Shown: piece by piece, positions 42,182-51,473 of the stretch
Position numbering within the stretch: the first letter of the stretch is position 1
How the letters are laid out: each line of letters starts with the position of its first letter
Source: Flavobacterium psychrolimnae
GTDB taxonomy: Bacteria > Bacteroidota > Bacteroidia > Flavobacteriales > Flavobacteriaceae
Direction: 5' to 3'
Length of the DNA: 64,000 nt
Assembly: GCF_003312425.1 (NCBI RefSeq)
Contig: NZ_QNUX01000005.1
Span: 124,001-188,000 of the forward strand
Notes under the pieces: generated by a model
Seen by the model: the letters and a program-made list of their open reading frames with translations, nothing else
Told to the model about the DNA's origin: nothing
Databases searched by the model: none
Made by a program: the position numbers and the translations under genes

Positions 42182-44278
42182 TTATTTTATCGGTTCAAAA
42201 CTGATTGCCGTTCCTCCACCCGGAGCCAAATTCAACTTAATTTTTGATTTGCTGGTCACCGTCATCGTTCTTATTTTATAAGCAATTGGATTGTTTTTCC
42301 AATCAGCATTTTTAGCATCTTCATAAATGATAGCTTTGTATTTTTTTCCTTTGGTTAAAAATTCTAACTTTATTTCTGATGTTCTGGCATTCTCATCTGT
42401 GATTGCTCCTAAAAACCAAGTTTCTTTTCCTTTTGTTTTTCGGGCAACTGTAACATAATCACCTGGTTCCGCTTCTAAATATTTACTTTCATCCCAATCC
42501 ATTTCAACGTCTTTGATAAATTGAAAAGCATCTGGGTATTTTTCATAATTTTCTAATAAATCAGCCGCCATTTGCAACGGCGAATACATGGTTACATACA
42601 AAGCCAATTGTTTAGCAAGAGTAGTGTGAACCTGTTCTGTTTTGTTTTTGTCGTAATAACTCATCTTTACTTCAAAAATTCCCGGCGTGTAATCCATAGG
42701 TCCACCCAATTGTCTGGTAAAAGGCAAAATGGTTTCGTGGGCTGGTGGATTTCCAACGCTCCAGGCATTGAATTCATTCCCACGAGCCGCTTCGGCAGCG
42801 ATATAATTAGGATACGTTCTTCCAAAACCGGTTAGTCTTGACGATTCATGAGAGTTAATCATGATCTTATAATCCGCAGCGCGTTTTACTATAAAATTGA
42901 AATGATTCACCATCGATTGTCCATCATGAAACTCGCCACGCGGAATAATTTTACCCACATATCCAGATTTTACTGCTGGATATTCGTATTTTTTCATCAA
43001 ATCAAAAGCGCGATCTAAATGTCTTTCATAATTACTAACAGAACCAGATGTTTCATGATGCATAATCATTTTAACGTTTTTTTCTTTGGCGTAAGCCGAA
43101 AGAGCAGCAATATCAAAATCCGGATACGGCGTTGTAAAATCAAAAACTTCCTCTTTCCAGTTTCCATTCCAATCTTCCCAACCTACATTCCAACCTTCTA
43201 CCAATACACCATCAAAACCGTTTTTTGCGGCAAAATCAATGTATCGTTTGGTATTTTCGGTAGTAGCACCGTGTTTTCCAGACGCTTTTGGAGCATCAGC
43301 AAAATTAGTGGCGTTTTGAGAACCGGCATAATCCCAAGTAGATTTCCCTACGTGCATTTCCCACCAAATTCCAACATATTTCATGGGTTTTATCCAAGAA
43401 GTATCTTCTAATTTTGACGGTTCGTTTAGGTTCAAAATCATTTTAGAAGCCACAATATCTCGCGCATCATCGCTAATCATTATGGTTCTCCAAGGCGATA
43501 CGCAAGGCGTTTGCAAATAGGCTTTGTCACCAATAGCATTCGGAACTAATTCGGCTTTTAATTTATAATTTGTAACATCAGCATTCAAATGCATTACTGG
43601 ATAATTGACAACCGCAGCTTCAAAAATATTGAGATACAAACCTGATGGCGCTTTCATCATTAAAGGTGTTTGAACCATGTATTTCCCTGGAATCGATTTT
43701 ACTCCAATTCCGTTGTTCATATTGATTTTGCTATTATCAATTTCAGAAAATTTAGTTTCGTTGTATTCGTATTCATTGCTATCGAAATCTCCGGGAATCC
43801 AGAATACTTTGTTGTTTTCAGTTAAATTGAATTGGGTAACCTCATCAGAAATGATAAAATAATTCAACTCCGCTTGTTTTGGAAAATCATATCTGAAAGC
43901 AACTCCTTCATCAAAAACTCTAAAAATGACATTCATTTTCACCTTAGTTTCCTTGTTGATAAGCGAAACATTAAGTTCATTATAGTGATTTAAAATACTA
44001 GCTTGTTCTCCTAAAACTGGTTTCCAAGATTCGTTGAATCTTGAAGTTTTTGAAGTCAGTATTTCAAAATTTGCATCTAAAGCTGGTTTTTCCTTTAACT
44101 TAATACCTAAAGCACTTTCTAAAACGACCGCTTTGTTTTTGTAATTTACGGAATAAAAAGGTTGACCATTTGTTCCTAATTTGAAATTTAAGGCAATTTT
44201 ACCCGATGGCGACTGAACACTTTGGGCATTGCCAAAATTGAAAAGAAAGAGCAGAAAAAGAGAAAATAAATACTTCAT
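42182..44278 (-). CDS. Glycoside hydrolase family 97, inverting alpha-glucosidase type
   Basis: A 698-residue exported enzyme (signal MKYLFSLFLLFLFNFGNAQS). The N-terminal beta-sandwich and (beta/alpha)8 barrel are those of GH97. The glutamates used by the inverting alpha-glucosidase SusB align in spacing: Glu409 (in HHETSG), Glu478 (in NSHE), Glu496 (AAEAARG) and Glu502 (GNE), with intervals 69, 18 and 6, which match Glu439, Glu508, Glu526 and Glu532 as I remember them. Retaining members have an Asp nucleophile instead. A terminator separates it from the upstream PUL operon. Confidence 0.93.
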   Translation of the reverse strand: MKYLFSLFLLFLFNFGNAQSVQSPSGKIALNFKLGTNGQPFYSVNYKNKAVVLESALGIKLKEKPALDANFEILTSKTSRFNESWKPVLGEQASILNHYNELNVSLINKETKVKMNVIFRVFDEGVAFRYDFPKQAELNYFIISDEVTQFNLTENNKVFWIPGDFDSNEYEYNETKFSEIDNSKINMNNGIGVKSIPGKYMVQTPLMMKAPSGLYLNIFEAAVVNYPVMHLNADVTNYKLKAELVPNAIGDKAYLQTPCVSPWRTIMISDDARDIVASKMILNLNEPSKLEDTSWIKPMKYVGIWWEMHVGKSTWDYAGSQNATNFADAPKASGKHGATTENTKRYIDFAAKNGFDGVLVEGWNVGWEDWNGNWKEEVFDFTTPYPDFDIAALSAYAKEKNVKMIMHHETSGSVSNYERHLDRAFDLMKKYEYPAVKSGYVGKIIPRGEFHDGQSMVNHFNFIVKRAADYKIMINSHESSRLTGFGRTYPNYIAAEAARGNEFNAWSVGNPPAHETILPFTRQLGGPMDYTPGIFEVKMSYYDKNKTEQVHTTLAKQLALYVTMYSPLQMAADLLENYEKYPDAFQFIKDVEMDWDESKYLEAEPGDYVTVARKTKGKETWFLGAITDENARTSEIKLEFLTKGKKYKAIIYEDAKNADWKNNPIAYKIRTMTVTSKSKIKLNLAPGGGTAISFEPIK

Positions 44279-44373
44279 TTTTAGATGATTTTTTTGAATT
44301 GATAAAAGTAAATAAAATAGCTGTTTTAGACTGTATGAGTTTTAACAAATACCGTTTTTTTGTTAAAAAAAAA

Positions 44374-44397
44374 CCCTTCAGTAAAAATACTGAAGGG
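44374..44397 (-). terminator. Terminator of the PUL operon after GH3
   Basis: Perfect 10-base arms CCCTTCAGTA (44374-44383) and TACTGAAGGG (44388-44397) with an AAAA loop, followed on the minus strand by a run of at least eight T. It lies 26 bases after the GH3 stop. Confidence 0.95.
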
Positions 44398-44422
44398 CCG
44401 ATCATAAATAAACAAACCAAAT

Positions 44423-46723
44423 CTATTTAATCAAATCAAAACTAACTTTTGTGTCCGTGTTCGAATCCGTACCTACAAAAACCTGAAAAGTACCAGGTTC
44501 TGCGATAAACTGTAAATCCGAATTATAAAATTTTAATTCTTCGACAGAAATTTCAAAAGTAACCGTTTGTTTTTCTCCTTTTTTAAGGGCAATTTTCTGA
44601 AATCCTTTCAACTCTTTTAGCGGTCTTGTAACGGAACCCACTACATCTCTTATGTACAACTGAACTACTTCTTTACCTTCATAATTCCCAGTATTGGTTA
44701 TATCAACTGTTACTTTTACTTTTTCATTGAAGTTCATTTTATCAGATGAAATTTTCAAATTCGAGTAATCGAATGTGGTGTAACTCAATCCAAAACCAAA
44801 CGGATATAAAGGTTCATTTCTTTCGTCGATATAATTAGATCTGAATTTTTCGAACTTACCTTCTTTATTCCCTAACGGTCTTCCCGTATTTTTTTGATTG
44901 TAATAAATAGGTACTTGACCAACGCTTCTTGGGAACGTAGCCGTTAATTTTCCGGAAGGATTTTCATTTCCAAACAAAACATCAGCAATAGCACTTCCCG
45001 CTTCACTTCCTGCAAACCAAGTATTCAAAATAGCCGGAACTGTTTCGTTTTCTTGCACCAAAACCAACGGACGTCCTGTAAATAAAACTAACACAACCGG
45101 TTTTCCTGTTTTTAATAAGGCTTGTAACAAGTCTTTTTGTGCTTGCGGAATCTCTAAGTTCGTTCTGCTGCTGCTTTCTCCAGACATCTCTGCTGATTCA
45201 CCTAGAGCTGCTACAATAACATCCGATTGATTAGCAATTTTTAAGGCTTCTGCCAATAATTCTTCCGAAGTTCTGGTATCACGGTGTAAGGTTTTCCCAA
45301 ACATAGTTGCTTTTTCTTCGAAAGCAGCATCATAATCCAAATTGCTCCCTTTGGCGTAAAGCACTTTCGTATCCTTCCCAGCCACTTCTTGGATTCCTGC
45401 TACTAATGAAATGGATTTATCCATATTAGTAGCCACACTCCAAGTTCCTGCCATATTTTCTTTGGCATCAGCCAATGGTCCGATTAAAGCAATCGTCCCT
45501 GATTTTTTCAAAGGAAGTAACTGATTGTTATTTTTTAACAATACTAACGATTGTGCTGCAATTGCTCGTGCTTCGGCTCTGTGGTTTTTTGTGAAAATTT
45601 CTGTTTTCGCTCTATTTTCATCACAATATTTGTACGGATCATGGAACAATCCCAAATCATATTTCGCATTCAAAATAAGACGGGTTGCATTATCGATTTG
45701 TTCAATAGTTACCTTACCTTCTTCTACTGATTTTTTTAACGTTGTTAAGAAACCCTCGCCCACCATATCCATTTCAATTCCGGCATTCAAAGCCAATGCA
45801 GAAACGGTTTGCAAATCGCCCATTCCGTGTTCAATCATTTCCGGAATTCCGGTAAAATCAGTTACGACAAAACCTTTAAATCCCCATTGTTTTCTTAAAA
45901 CATCGGTCATTAACCATTTATTTCCAGTAGCGGGAATTCCATCAATTTCATTGAAAGACGCCATTACTGAACCCACTCCTGCATCGATAGCCGCTTTGTA
46001 AGGCGGAAAATAATCGTTATACATTTTTATTCGGCTCATATCTACCGTATTATAATCACGTCCAGCTTCTGGCGCGCCATACAAAGCAAAATGTTTTACA
46101 CACGATAAAATGGTATTGTTTTTTGACAAATCATTTTGCTGGTAGCCATTCACCATTGCTTTTGCAATTTCGCTTCCCAAAAACGGATCTTCACCTGAAC
46201 CTTCAGAAACTCTTCCCCAACGTGGATCACGAGAAATATCCACCATCGGCGAAAACGTCCAGTTGATTCCATCGGCACTTGCTTCTTTGGCGGCGATTTG
46301 GGCAGAGCGTTCAATTAGTTTCATGTCCCAAGTAGCTGACAATCCCAGTGGAATAGGAAAAGTCGTTTCGTAACCGTGAATGACATCCATACCGAAAAGT
46401 AACGGAATTTTCAATCGGCTTTTTTCAACAGCAATTTTCTGTACTTCTTTTATTTTCTGAACTGATTTAATATTGAATAAACCACCTACTTTACCATCTT
46501 CGATATTCTTAGCCACATTCGAACTACTGGCAGCACCGGTAGTAATATCACCTGAAGTTGGTAAATTTAATTGTCCAATTTTCTCTTCCAAAGTCATTTT
46601 CGAAAGTAACTCTGCTACGAATTCTGTTTTCGGTTTAATTTTAACCTCCTTTTTAGATGTCTTTTTTTGACTGTAGCCAAAAAGCGAAATTCCAAAAAGT
46701 AGTATGATCAATTTAATTTTCAT
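44423..46723 (-). CDS. Glycoside hydrolase family 3 beta-glucosidase (BglX-like)
   Basis: A 766-residue exported beta-glucosidase, signal MKIKLIILLFGISLFGYS. The catalytic nucleophile is Asp289 in FKGFVVTDFTG; the acid/base Glu is in ALGESAEMSGESSSR, as in BglX-type enzymes. It has the complete three-part architecture, with a C-terminal fibronectin-III-like domain (about 660-760, KVTVDITNTGNYEGKEVV). It likely hydrolyses beta-linked gluco-oligosaccharides in the periplasm. It overlaps the esterase-like gene upstream by 11 bases and is the last gene of the PUL operon. Confidence 0.95.
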   Translation of the reverse strand: MKIKLIILLFGISLFGYSQKKTSKKEVKIKPKTEFVAELLSKMTLEEKIGQLNLPTSGDITTGAASSSNVAKNIEDGKVGGLFNIKSVQKIKEVQKIAVEKSRLKIPLLFGMDVIHGYETTFPIPLGLSATWDMKLIERSAQIAAKEASADGINWTFSPMVDISRDPRWGRVSEGSGEDPFLGSEIAKAMVNGYQQNDLSKNNTILSCVKHFALYGAPEAGRDYNTVDMSRIKMYNDYFPPYKAAIDAGVGSVMASFNEIDGIPATGNKWLMTDVLRKQWGFKGFVVTDFTGIPEMIEHGMGDLQTVSALALNAGIEMDMVGEGFLTTLKKSVEEGKVTIEQIDNATRLILNAKYDLGLFHDPYKYCDENRAKTEIFTKNHRAEARAIAAQSLVLLKNNNQLLPLKKSGTIALIGPLADAKENMAGTWSVATNMDKSISLVAGIQEVAGKDTKVLYAKGSNLDYDAAFEEKATMFGKTLHRDTRTSEELLAEALKIANQSDVIVAALGESAEMSGESSSRTNLEIPQAQKDLLQALLKTGKPVVLVLFTGRPLVLVQENETVPAILNTWFAGSEAGSAIADVLFGNENPSGKLTATFPRSVGQVPIYYNQKNTGRPLGNKEGKFEKFRSNYIDERNEPLYPFGFGLSYTTFDYSNLKISSDKMNFNEKVKVTVDITNTGNYEGKEVVQLYIRDVVGSVTRPLKELKGFQKIALKKGEKQTVTFEISVEELKFYNSDLQFIAEPGTFQVFVGTDSNTDTKVSFDLIK

Positions 46724-47426
46724 TTTGTCTGTTTTTTATTTGTTTGAACATCCAATCATAAATTTCTTGGTTGTCATATACTCGTGACCAACTGTCGTGA
46801 TTGGCATCATCAAAAATTGTCAACGCCACATTAGTATTACAGGTTTTTAATTTTTTATACATCGCAATCGAATACTCTACATTTACGACATCGTCCAGTA
46901 ATCCATGAAAAATCCGAGTTGGAATGGTTGCGATTTTACAATTTTCAATCATTGGAATTCTATCTACATATCCTGCAATAGGCACCAAAGCAGCAAAGGT
47001 TTCAGGATGTGCAACAACTAGATTCCAAGCGCCCCAAGCTCCCATACTGAGACCTGTGAGATAAATTCTATTACTGTCTATGTTATTTTCTTTCTGGATT
47101 TTTAAAATCAAACGATACAATACTTCCTCATTCCAATATTCATTTTCCGGACATTGCGGTGCCAAAACATACGCGTCTAATTCGTGATTCTTTAAATACT
47201 TGAAGGGCCCATGCTCTTTTACTTTTTCGATATCGGTTCCTTTTTCACCAGAACCATGAAGAAAAACAATCAGTGGCTTTTTATCTTTTGTAATCTTCGG
47301 AATATGTAAAGCGTACGCTAATTCAAGTTTTTGAACGATTTCGGTTTTTAAGGTACCAATTACATCATTTTGTGAAAACGAAAATTGGGTTGCCATCAGG
47401 AAAAGAAAAATAAGCTTTGGATTCAT
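46713..47426 (-). CDS. Alpha/beta-hydrolase (esterase-like), exported
   Basis: A 237-residue serine hydrolase with a short signal (MNPKLIFLFLMATQFSFS). The nucleophile elbow is GLSMGAWG. The acid is probably in HGLLDDVVN and the base in DDANHDSWS. The oxyanion region FLHGSGEKG fits phospholipase/carboxylesterase-like or prolyl-oligopeptidase-like enzymes often found in polysaccharide loci, where they remove acyl groups. It overlaps GH3 downstream by 11 bases and belongs to the same operon, but a terminator lies upstream after LamG, so it may have its own promoter. Confidence 0.85.
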   Translation of the reverse strand: MNPKLIFLFLMATQFSFSQNDVIGTLKTEIVQKLELAYALHIPKITKDKKPLIVFLHGSGEKGTDIEKVKEHGPFKYLKNHELDAYVLAPQCPENEYWNEEVLYRLILKIQKENNIDSNRIYLTGLSMGAWGAWNLVVAHPETFAALVPIAGYVDRIPMIENCKIATIPTRIFHGLLDDVVNVEYSIAMYKKLKTCNTNVALTIFDDANHDSWSRVYDNQEIYDWMFKQIKNRQNEN

Positions 47427-47441
47427 TAGAAAAGAATTAAA

Positions 47442-47477
47442 AAAACAGATTGCTTTTAAAAAGGAGCAATCTGTTTT
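47442..47477 (-). terminator. Terminator after the LamG lipoprotein gene
   Basis: Perfect 13-base arms AAAACAGATTGCT (47442-47454) and AGCAATCTGTTTT (47465-47477), 10-base loop, followed by T-run on the minus strand. It lies 13 bases after the LamG stop and 15 before the esterase start. Confidence 0.9.
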
Positions 47478-47490
47478 ACTTTATGAATTA

Positions 47491-48477
47491 TTATCTGTTT
47501 GTTTTTTCCAATTTATAAAGAGCAACTACTTCGCTTGCGTTTAAAGCTGATTTATAAATTCTCATTTCGTCCAGCAATCCGGCATAATCAGTAGCCCAAC
47601 CTTCGTCTCCGTGTGTAGTTGTTAACGATGGTGAAGTACTAAATTGATTAGATCCAATCACTACTTGTGATAAATTTGGAGTTGCAAAAACCAATGCACC
47701 GTATAAAGGAGCGTTGTTAGGATTTCCATTGCTTCCGTCAGGACCACCAGGATTATCGCCGTAAAGAACACAAGAACCAGTTACATCAGTAAAAGGACCA
47801 TAAGGTGTTCCGTAAATACTGGTTGTTCCTTTTTCTCCGTTTTTATAAACGGTGTATCTCGAAGTTACAGCATCATAGGTTAAAACTACTTGAATCCAAG
47901 TATCAATTGCTCCGTCAATATTAAAAATTGGACCTTGTCCTCCCCAAGCCACTCTTTTATTTTCAATTCCCATTTTCAAACGAAGAGTATTAGGTCTTGC
48001 ATTATCAGGATTTTCCAGAAACAAGTTTAATCCTCCCCAAAAACCCGCTGGATTTACTAAAGAAAATATTCCTTGAATCCCTTTTCCTTGTCCCGGAGCA
48101 CCACCATCAGGAACGGTTTGTCCGGATTTCATCCAAAAACTGAAACTAAAACTACTTAACGCACCCACAGCAGTTGCATTATTGTAAACTGCATAACGTT
48201 CCTGTGCGTTAGACCCTTGAAAAGCCTGTCCTTTAATCCCTTCGGTATAAGCTACATTTTTTCCAGTTCCGGTAAGTCCGCCTTTTGTATCAGCAATGCT
48301 ATTGTCGAAACTCCATTTTGCAACTAAATTTTCTGCATTTACATCATCAGATGTATTGTAAGAACCTATTGGAGGATATTCTAATGGCTCATTACTGTCG
48401 ACATTATCTGAGCAACTTGTCAATAACTGCATTGAAAACACAGTAGTCAGACAAAATATTTTTATACTATTTTTCAT
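47491..48477 (-). CDS. LamG/concanavalin-like surface lipoprotein
   Basis: A 328-residue lipoprotein (lipobox LLTSC) with a LamG/laminin-G jelly-roll: AKWSFDNSIADTKGGLTGTG opens it, FSFSFWMKSG and WIQVVLTYDAVTSRYTVYKNG mark the core strands, and LDEMRIYKSALNASEVVALY is the diagnostic end. No catalytic residues are evident. Its place just after the glucanase suggests the surface glycan-binding protein of this PUL, analogous to SusE/F. Confidence 0.85.
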   Translation of the reverse strand: MKNSIKIFCLTTVFSMQLLTSCSDNVDSNEPLEYPPIGSYNTSDDVNAENLVAKWSFDNSIADTKGGLTGTGKNVAYTEGIKGQAFQGSNAQERYAVYNNATAVGALSSFSFSFWMKSGQTVPDGGAPGQGKGIQGIFSLVNPAGFWGGLNLFLENPDNARPNTLRLKMGIENKRVAWGGQGPIFNIDGAIDTWIQVVLTYDAVTSRYTVYKNGEKGTTSIYGTPYGPFTDVTGSCVLYGDNPGGPDGSNGNPNNAPLYGALVFATPNLSQVVIGSNQFSTSPSLTTTHGDEGWATDYAGLLDEMRIYKSALNASEVVALYKLEKTNR

Positions 48478-48532
48478 GTTTTATATTTTATTAATTACAA
48501 ATAATTATTAGTATTTCTTTGGATGAATTTGG

Positions 48533-49915
48533 TTAAAAACCATATTTACCAGAATGAAAACCAAGATTAATCAAACCTTGTTTTACCTCCGGAGCATTCA
48601 TGAACAACTGCCACAATAAACCTGTACGATAATTCTCCAACATAACCATTTCTGGTCCTTGGTCTATCGCCAAATAACGTTGTGCTGTCCATTGATAATG
48701 CTGACTGTGTGCGTCATAAAATCCCGCTACACCCCAAGTTTCCGTTTTATAATTTTCATATAAATTACGGATGAATGCTTTACTTTCCAGTGGAGTATAC
48801 ACTATCGAGCTTATCGCAGCCGTTGGTGAAATAACGCCTTTATCATTGCTTGGCATGTGCGCATCATAACCTATAGAGCCATCGCCATTACGAGAATACG
48901 AAGCTGTCAATCCCCAATAATTAGCACCATATCCTTTGAAACTTTTTGGATTAGCCACAGCATATAAGTAATTGATTTTAGTATGATTGGAATTCAACTC
49001 CCAATAATTAGCATATTTGTCCGACAATTGATTTGGATCTAAACCTAAATAAGAATAATGAGCCCAAAATAAAGGTCCACCAAATTCTTCGGCACCATTG
49101 TGTTTTAAAATCAAAGGGAGATTGTATTTCGTTTTGGCTGAAACGATGCCGCCACTTCTTGCCCAACCTTCGTGATACGCTGCTGGAGCAATTGCATGTG
49201 TTGGCGAAGCCGCTGCCATGACATACGTAATCAAACATTCATTATAGCCTTCCAGTGGGAAATTCATTTCCCAATTGTAATTTGGAGACCAATGCCAGAA
49301 TAACTTATTTTGATTGTTAGTGTACCATTGCCAGTCCACTCCTTTCCATAACGCATCGAATTTTTGGGCTACTGCCTTTTCTTCGGTTGTTCCGTTTTTA
49401 AAGTATTCGCGAACAGTTATCATTCCGGCTACTAGAAAAGAAGTTTCTACTAAATCACCTCCATTATCTTTAGTTCCAAAAGGAATTACACGACCTGTAG
49501 TACCGTTAATCCAATGTGGCCATGCACCGTGAAAACGCTCTGCAGTGTTCAAAAAATTAGCAATTTTGTTTAAACGGTCTGCTCCTTGTGCTTTTGAAAT
49601 ATAACCACGAGACATTCCTGAAACAATCGCCATAAGTCCAAAACCAGAACCACCTGTAGTAACAATATTTTGATCAAATGAAGGATCCTGAGGAATATAT
49701 CGCTCTCTGGCCATACCTGAATTTGACTCAGCATAATCCCAAAAATAAGCGAAGGTTTGTTTTTGAACTACATCTAACAATTCATCATCCGTTAATTTTA
49801 CAACTGGAGGAACAGTAACTGGCGGTGTAACTACGGGACCATTATCTGTGCTTGGTGAAGAAGAATCACAACCAAGAAACGTAAAGAGCATAAATAAAGC
49901 TGAAAATTTAATCAT
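48533..49915 (-). CDS. GH144-type ('glycoamylase' domain) endo-glucanase lipoprotein
   Basis: A 460-residue lipoprotein (lipobox FTFLGC) with the PF10091 'glycoamylase' (alpha/alpha)6 domain. The acidic set Asp150, Asp154, Glu157 (in KDNGGDLVETS) and Glu226 (in LEGYNE) matches in spacing Asp135, Asp139, Glu142 and Glu211 of the GH144 endo-beta-1,2-glucanase of Chitinophaga pinensis, as I remember it. The name glucoamylase used in databases is therefore probably wrong. It would cut beta-1,2-glucan outside, feeding SusC/SusD. It precedes LamG by 55 bases. Confidence 0.85.
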   Translation of the reverse strand: MIKFSALFMLFTFLGCDSSSPSTDNGPVVTPPVTVPPVVKLTDDELLDVVQKQTFAYFWDYAESNSGMARERYIPQDPSFDQNIVTTGGSGFGLMAIVSGMSRGYISKAQGADRLNKIANFLNTAERFHGAWPHWINGTTGRVIPFGTKDNGGDLVETSFLVAGMITVREYFKNGTTEEKAVAQKFDALWKGVDWQWYTNNQNKLFWHWSPNYNWEMNFPLEGYNECLITYVMAAASPTHAIAPAAYHEGWARSGGIVSAKTKYNLPLILKHNGAEEFGGPLFWAHYSYLGLDPNQLSDKYANYWELNSNHTKINYLYAVANPKSFKGYGANYWGLTASYSRNGDGSIGYDAHMPSNDKGVISPTAAISSIVYTPLESKAFIRNLYENYKTETWGVAGFYDAHSQHYQWTAQRYLAIDQGPEMVMLENYRTGLLWQLFMNAPEVKQGLINLGFHSGKYGF

Positions 49916-49999
49916 TTTTAGATTTTTTATGTGTTTATCCTTCCCTCTAACTCCTTCCTGAAATACATCAGGAAAGAGAAAAGGTGCTGGATTTTTTAA

Positions 50000-51469
50000 T
50001 TAATATCCTGGATTTTGTGTCGCTTTTCCATTAGCTTGTGTGATGAATTTTTGAGGAATAGGAAATAATTCATGTTTTCCTTCTACAAAAGTTTTTCCAT
50101 CAGCCGCCATAACTGATTTTGCTTGACCTGTTCTAACGATATCAAACCATCTGTCATGCTCAAAAGCCAATTCATGTCTTCTTTCTGCTCTAATAGCAGC
50201 TCTTAAAGCCACTTGTCCAACAGCGGTTGTATTGGCTAAACCGGCTCTGTTTCTGACTCTGTTTAAAGGTCCGGTTACATCACCAGTACCGCTTTCATTT
50301 GCTGCTTCAGCTTGCATTAACAATACTTCAGCAAAACGCAGTACACGAATGTTTTTAGTAGTTTCCCAATCACCATTGAATGTTTCTTTGGTATTACTTA
50401 CATACGCTTTTTCATTATATCTCGGATTAGCAACAAGCGGAGAAACCACTCTGCCGTCCCACATGGTCTCGCCAGCAAAAACAATTGTAGCGTCTCTTCT
50501 TACATCGCCTGCTTCATACGAATTAGCTAAACTTGCAGTTGGTGTATTGAAACCCCAACCCCAGCCACTTGTTCCTCTGGCTCCTTGAGAAACCATATAC
50601 CCTTCAATCCCTTGAGATGGATTTCCTCCGTAACCACGGATTTCAAAAATAGATTCAACACTATCTTCTCCAACTTCTCTCCAAATTGTAGCATAATCGG
50701 TAACTAAATTATATCCTGTTACAGCAGCACATTGGTCTTTGACACCTTGCCAATTACCTTGGTACAAATATACTTTAGCTAATAAAGCGTGAGCAGCGCC
50801 TTTTGTAGCTCTTCCCAAATCAGAAATTGCGTAACCTGATTTCTCAGGAAGTGCCGCAATTGCCGCTAACAAATCTGTTTCAATGAATTTATATACTTCT
50901 TCTTTCGATTTGCGTATTAATGTCATATCCGTATCTTCAGCTGATGATGGTACCGGAACATGATCCACAATTGGCACACCACCATAACATCTTACCAAAT
51001 TAAAATACATTAGAGCACGAAGAAATTTAGCTTCACCTGTTAATCGAGCCACAACAGCGGCATCCGCTTTGTCTAATCTCGGAAGGTAGTTTAGGGCAAT
51101 ATTGGCCTTACTTATCCCTTGATAATTAGTTTCAAAAACTTCTTGGACGGATAACGAAGTAGCATCTAAAGTCAGTGCATCACATTTGTCTTTATCTGTT
51201 CCTGAATCTCCTGGATCTGATCCTTTATCAGCATCATCTGAAGTCATACTGGTTAATCCGTTCCATGAGAAAGAACTCGCACTAAAACTCAAAGCGTTGC
51301 TGTAAATAGCCGTGACAAAGCTTTTTGCTCCATCATTATTATTATAAATCGTTAATAAATCGGCTTCGGCTATGTTTTCTGTCGGAGCGACTTCTATAAA
51401 ATCATTGGAACAATTAGTGGAAAGCAGCGCTACAGCCACTAAAGTTAAGGGTATAAATATTCTTTTCAT
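50000..51469 (-). CDS. SusD/RagB-family glycan-binding lipoprotein
   Basis: A 489-residue outer-surface lipoprotein (lipobox LLSTNC) that caps the SusC barrel and presents sugar chains. The helical tetratricopeptide-like core has AKFLRALMYFNLVRCYGGVPIV, here cited only in part, and the C-terminal RAAIRAERRHELAFEHDRWFD region (core AERRHELAFE) is diagnostic of the family. It begins 4 bases after the SusC stop, so the two are co-translated as usual. Specificity must come from the rest of the locus. Confidence 0.96.
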   Translation of the reverse strand: MKRIFIPLTLVAVALLSTNCSNDFIEVAPTENIAEADLLTIYNNNDGAKSFVTAIYSNALSFSASSFSWNGLTSMTSDDADKGSDPGDSGTDKDKCDALTLDATSLSVQEVFETNYQGISKANIALNYLPRLDKADAAVVARLTGEAKFLRALMYFNLVRCYGGVPIVDHVPVPSSAEDTDMTLIRKSKEEVYKFIETDLLAAIAALPEKSGYAISDLGRATKGAAHALLAKVYLYQGNWQGVKDQCAAVTGYNLVTDYATIWREVGEDSVESIFEIRGYGGNPSQGIEGYMVSQGARGTSGWGWGFNTPTASLANSYEAGDVRRDATIVFAGETMWDGRVVSPLVANPRYNEKAYVSNTKETFNGDWETTKNIRVLRFAEVLLMQAEAANESGTGDVTGPLNRVRNRAGLANTTAVGQVALRAAIRAERRHELAFEHDRWFDIVRTGQAKSVMAADGKTFVEGKHELFPIPQKFITQANGKATQNPGY

Positions 51470-51473
51470 CTTA

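Noticed and set aside
48533..49915. Glucoamylase (starch-degrading) function for the PF10091 protein
   Set aside because: The acidic-residue pattern fits GH144 rather than GH15, and no GH13 or GH31 amylolytic partner is in the operon.
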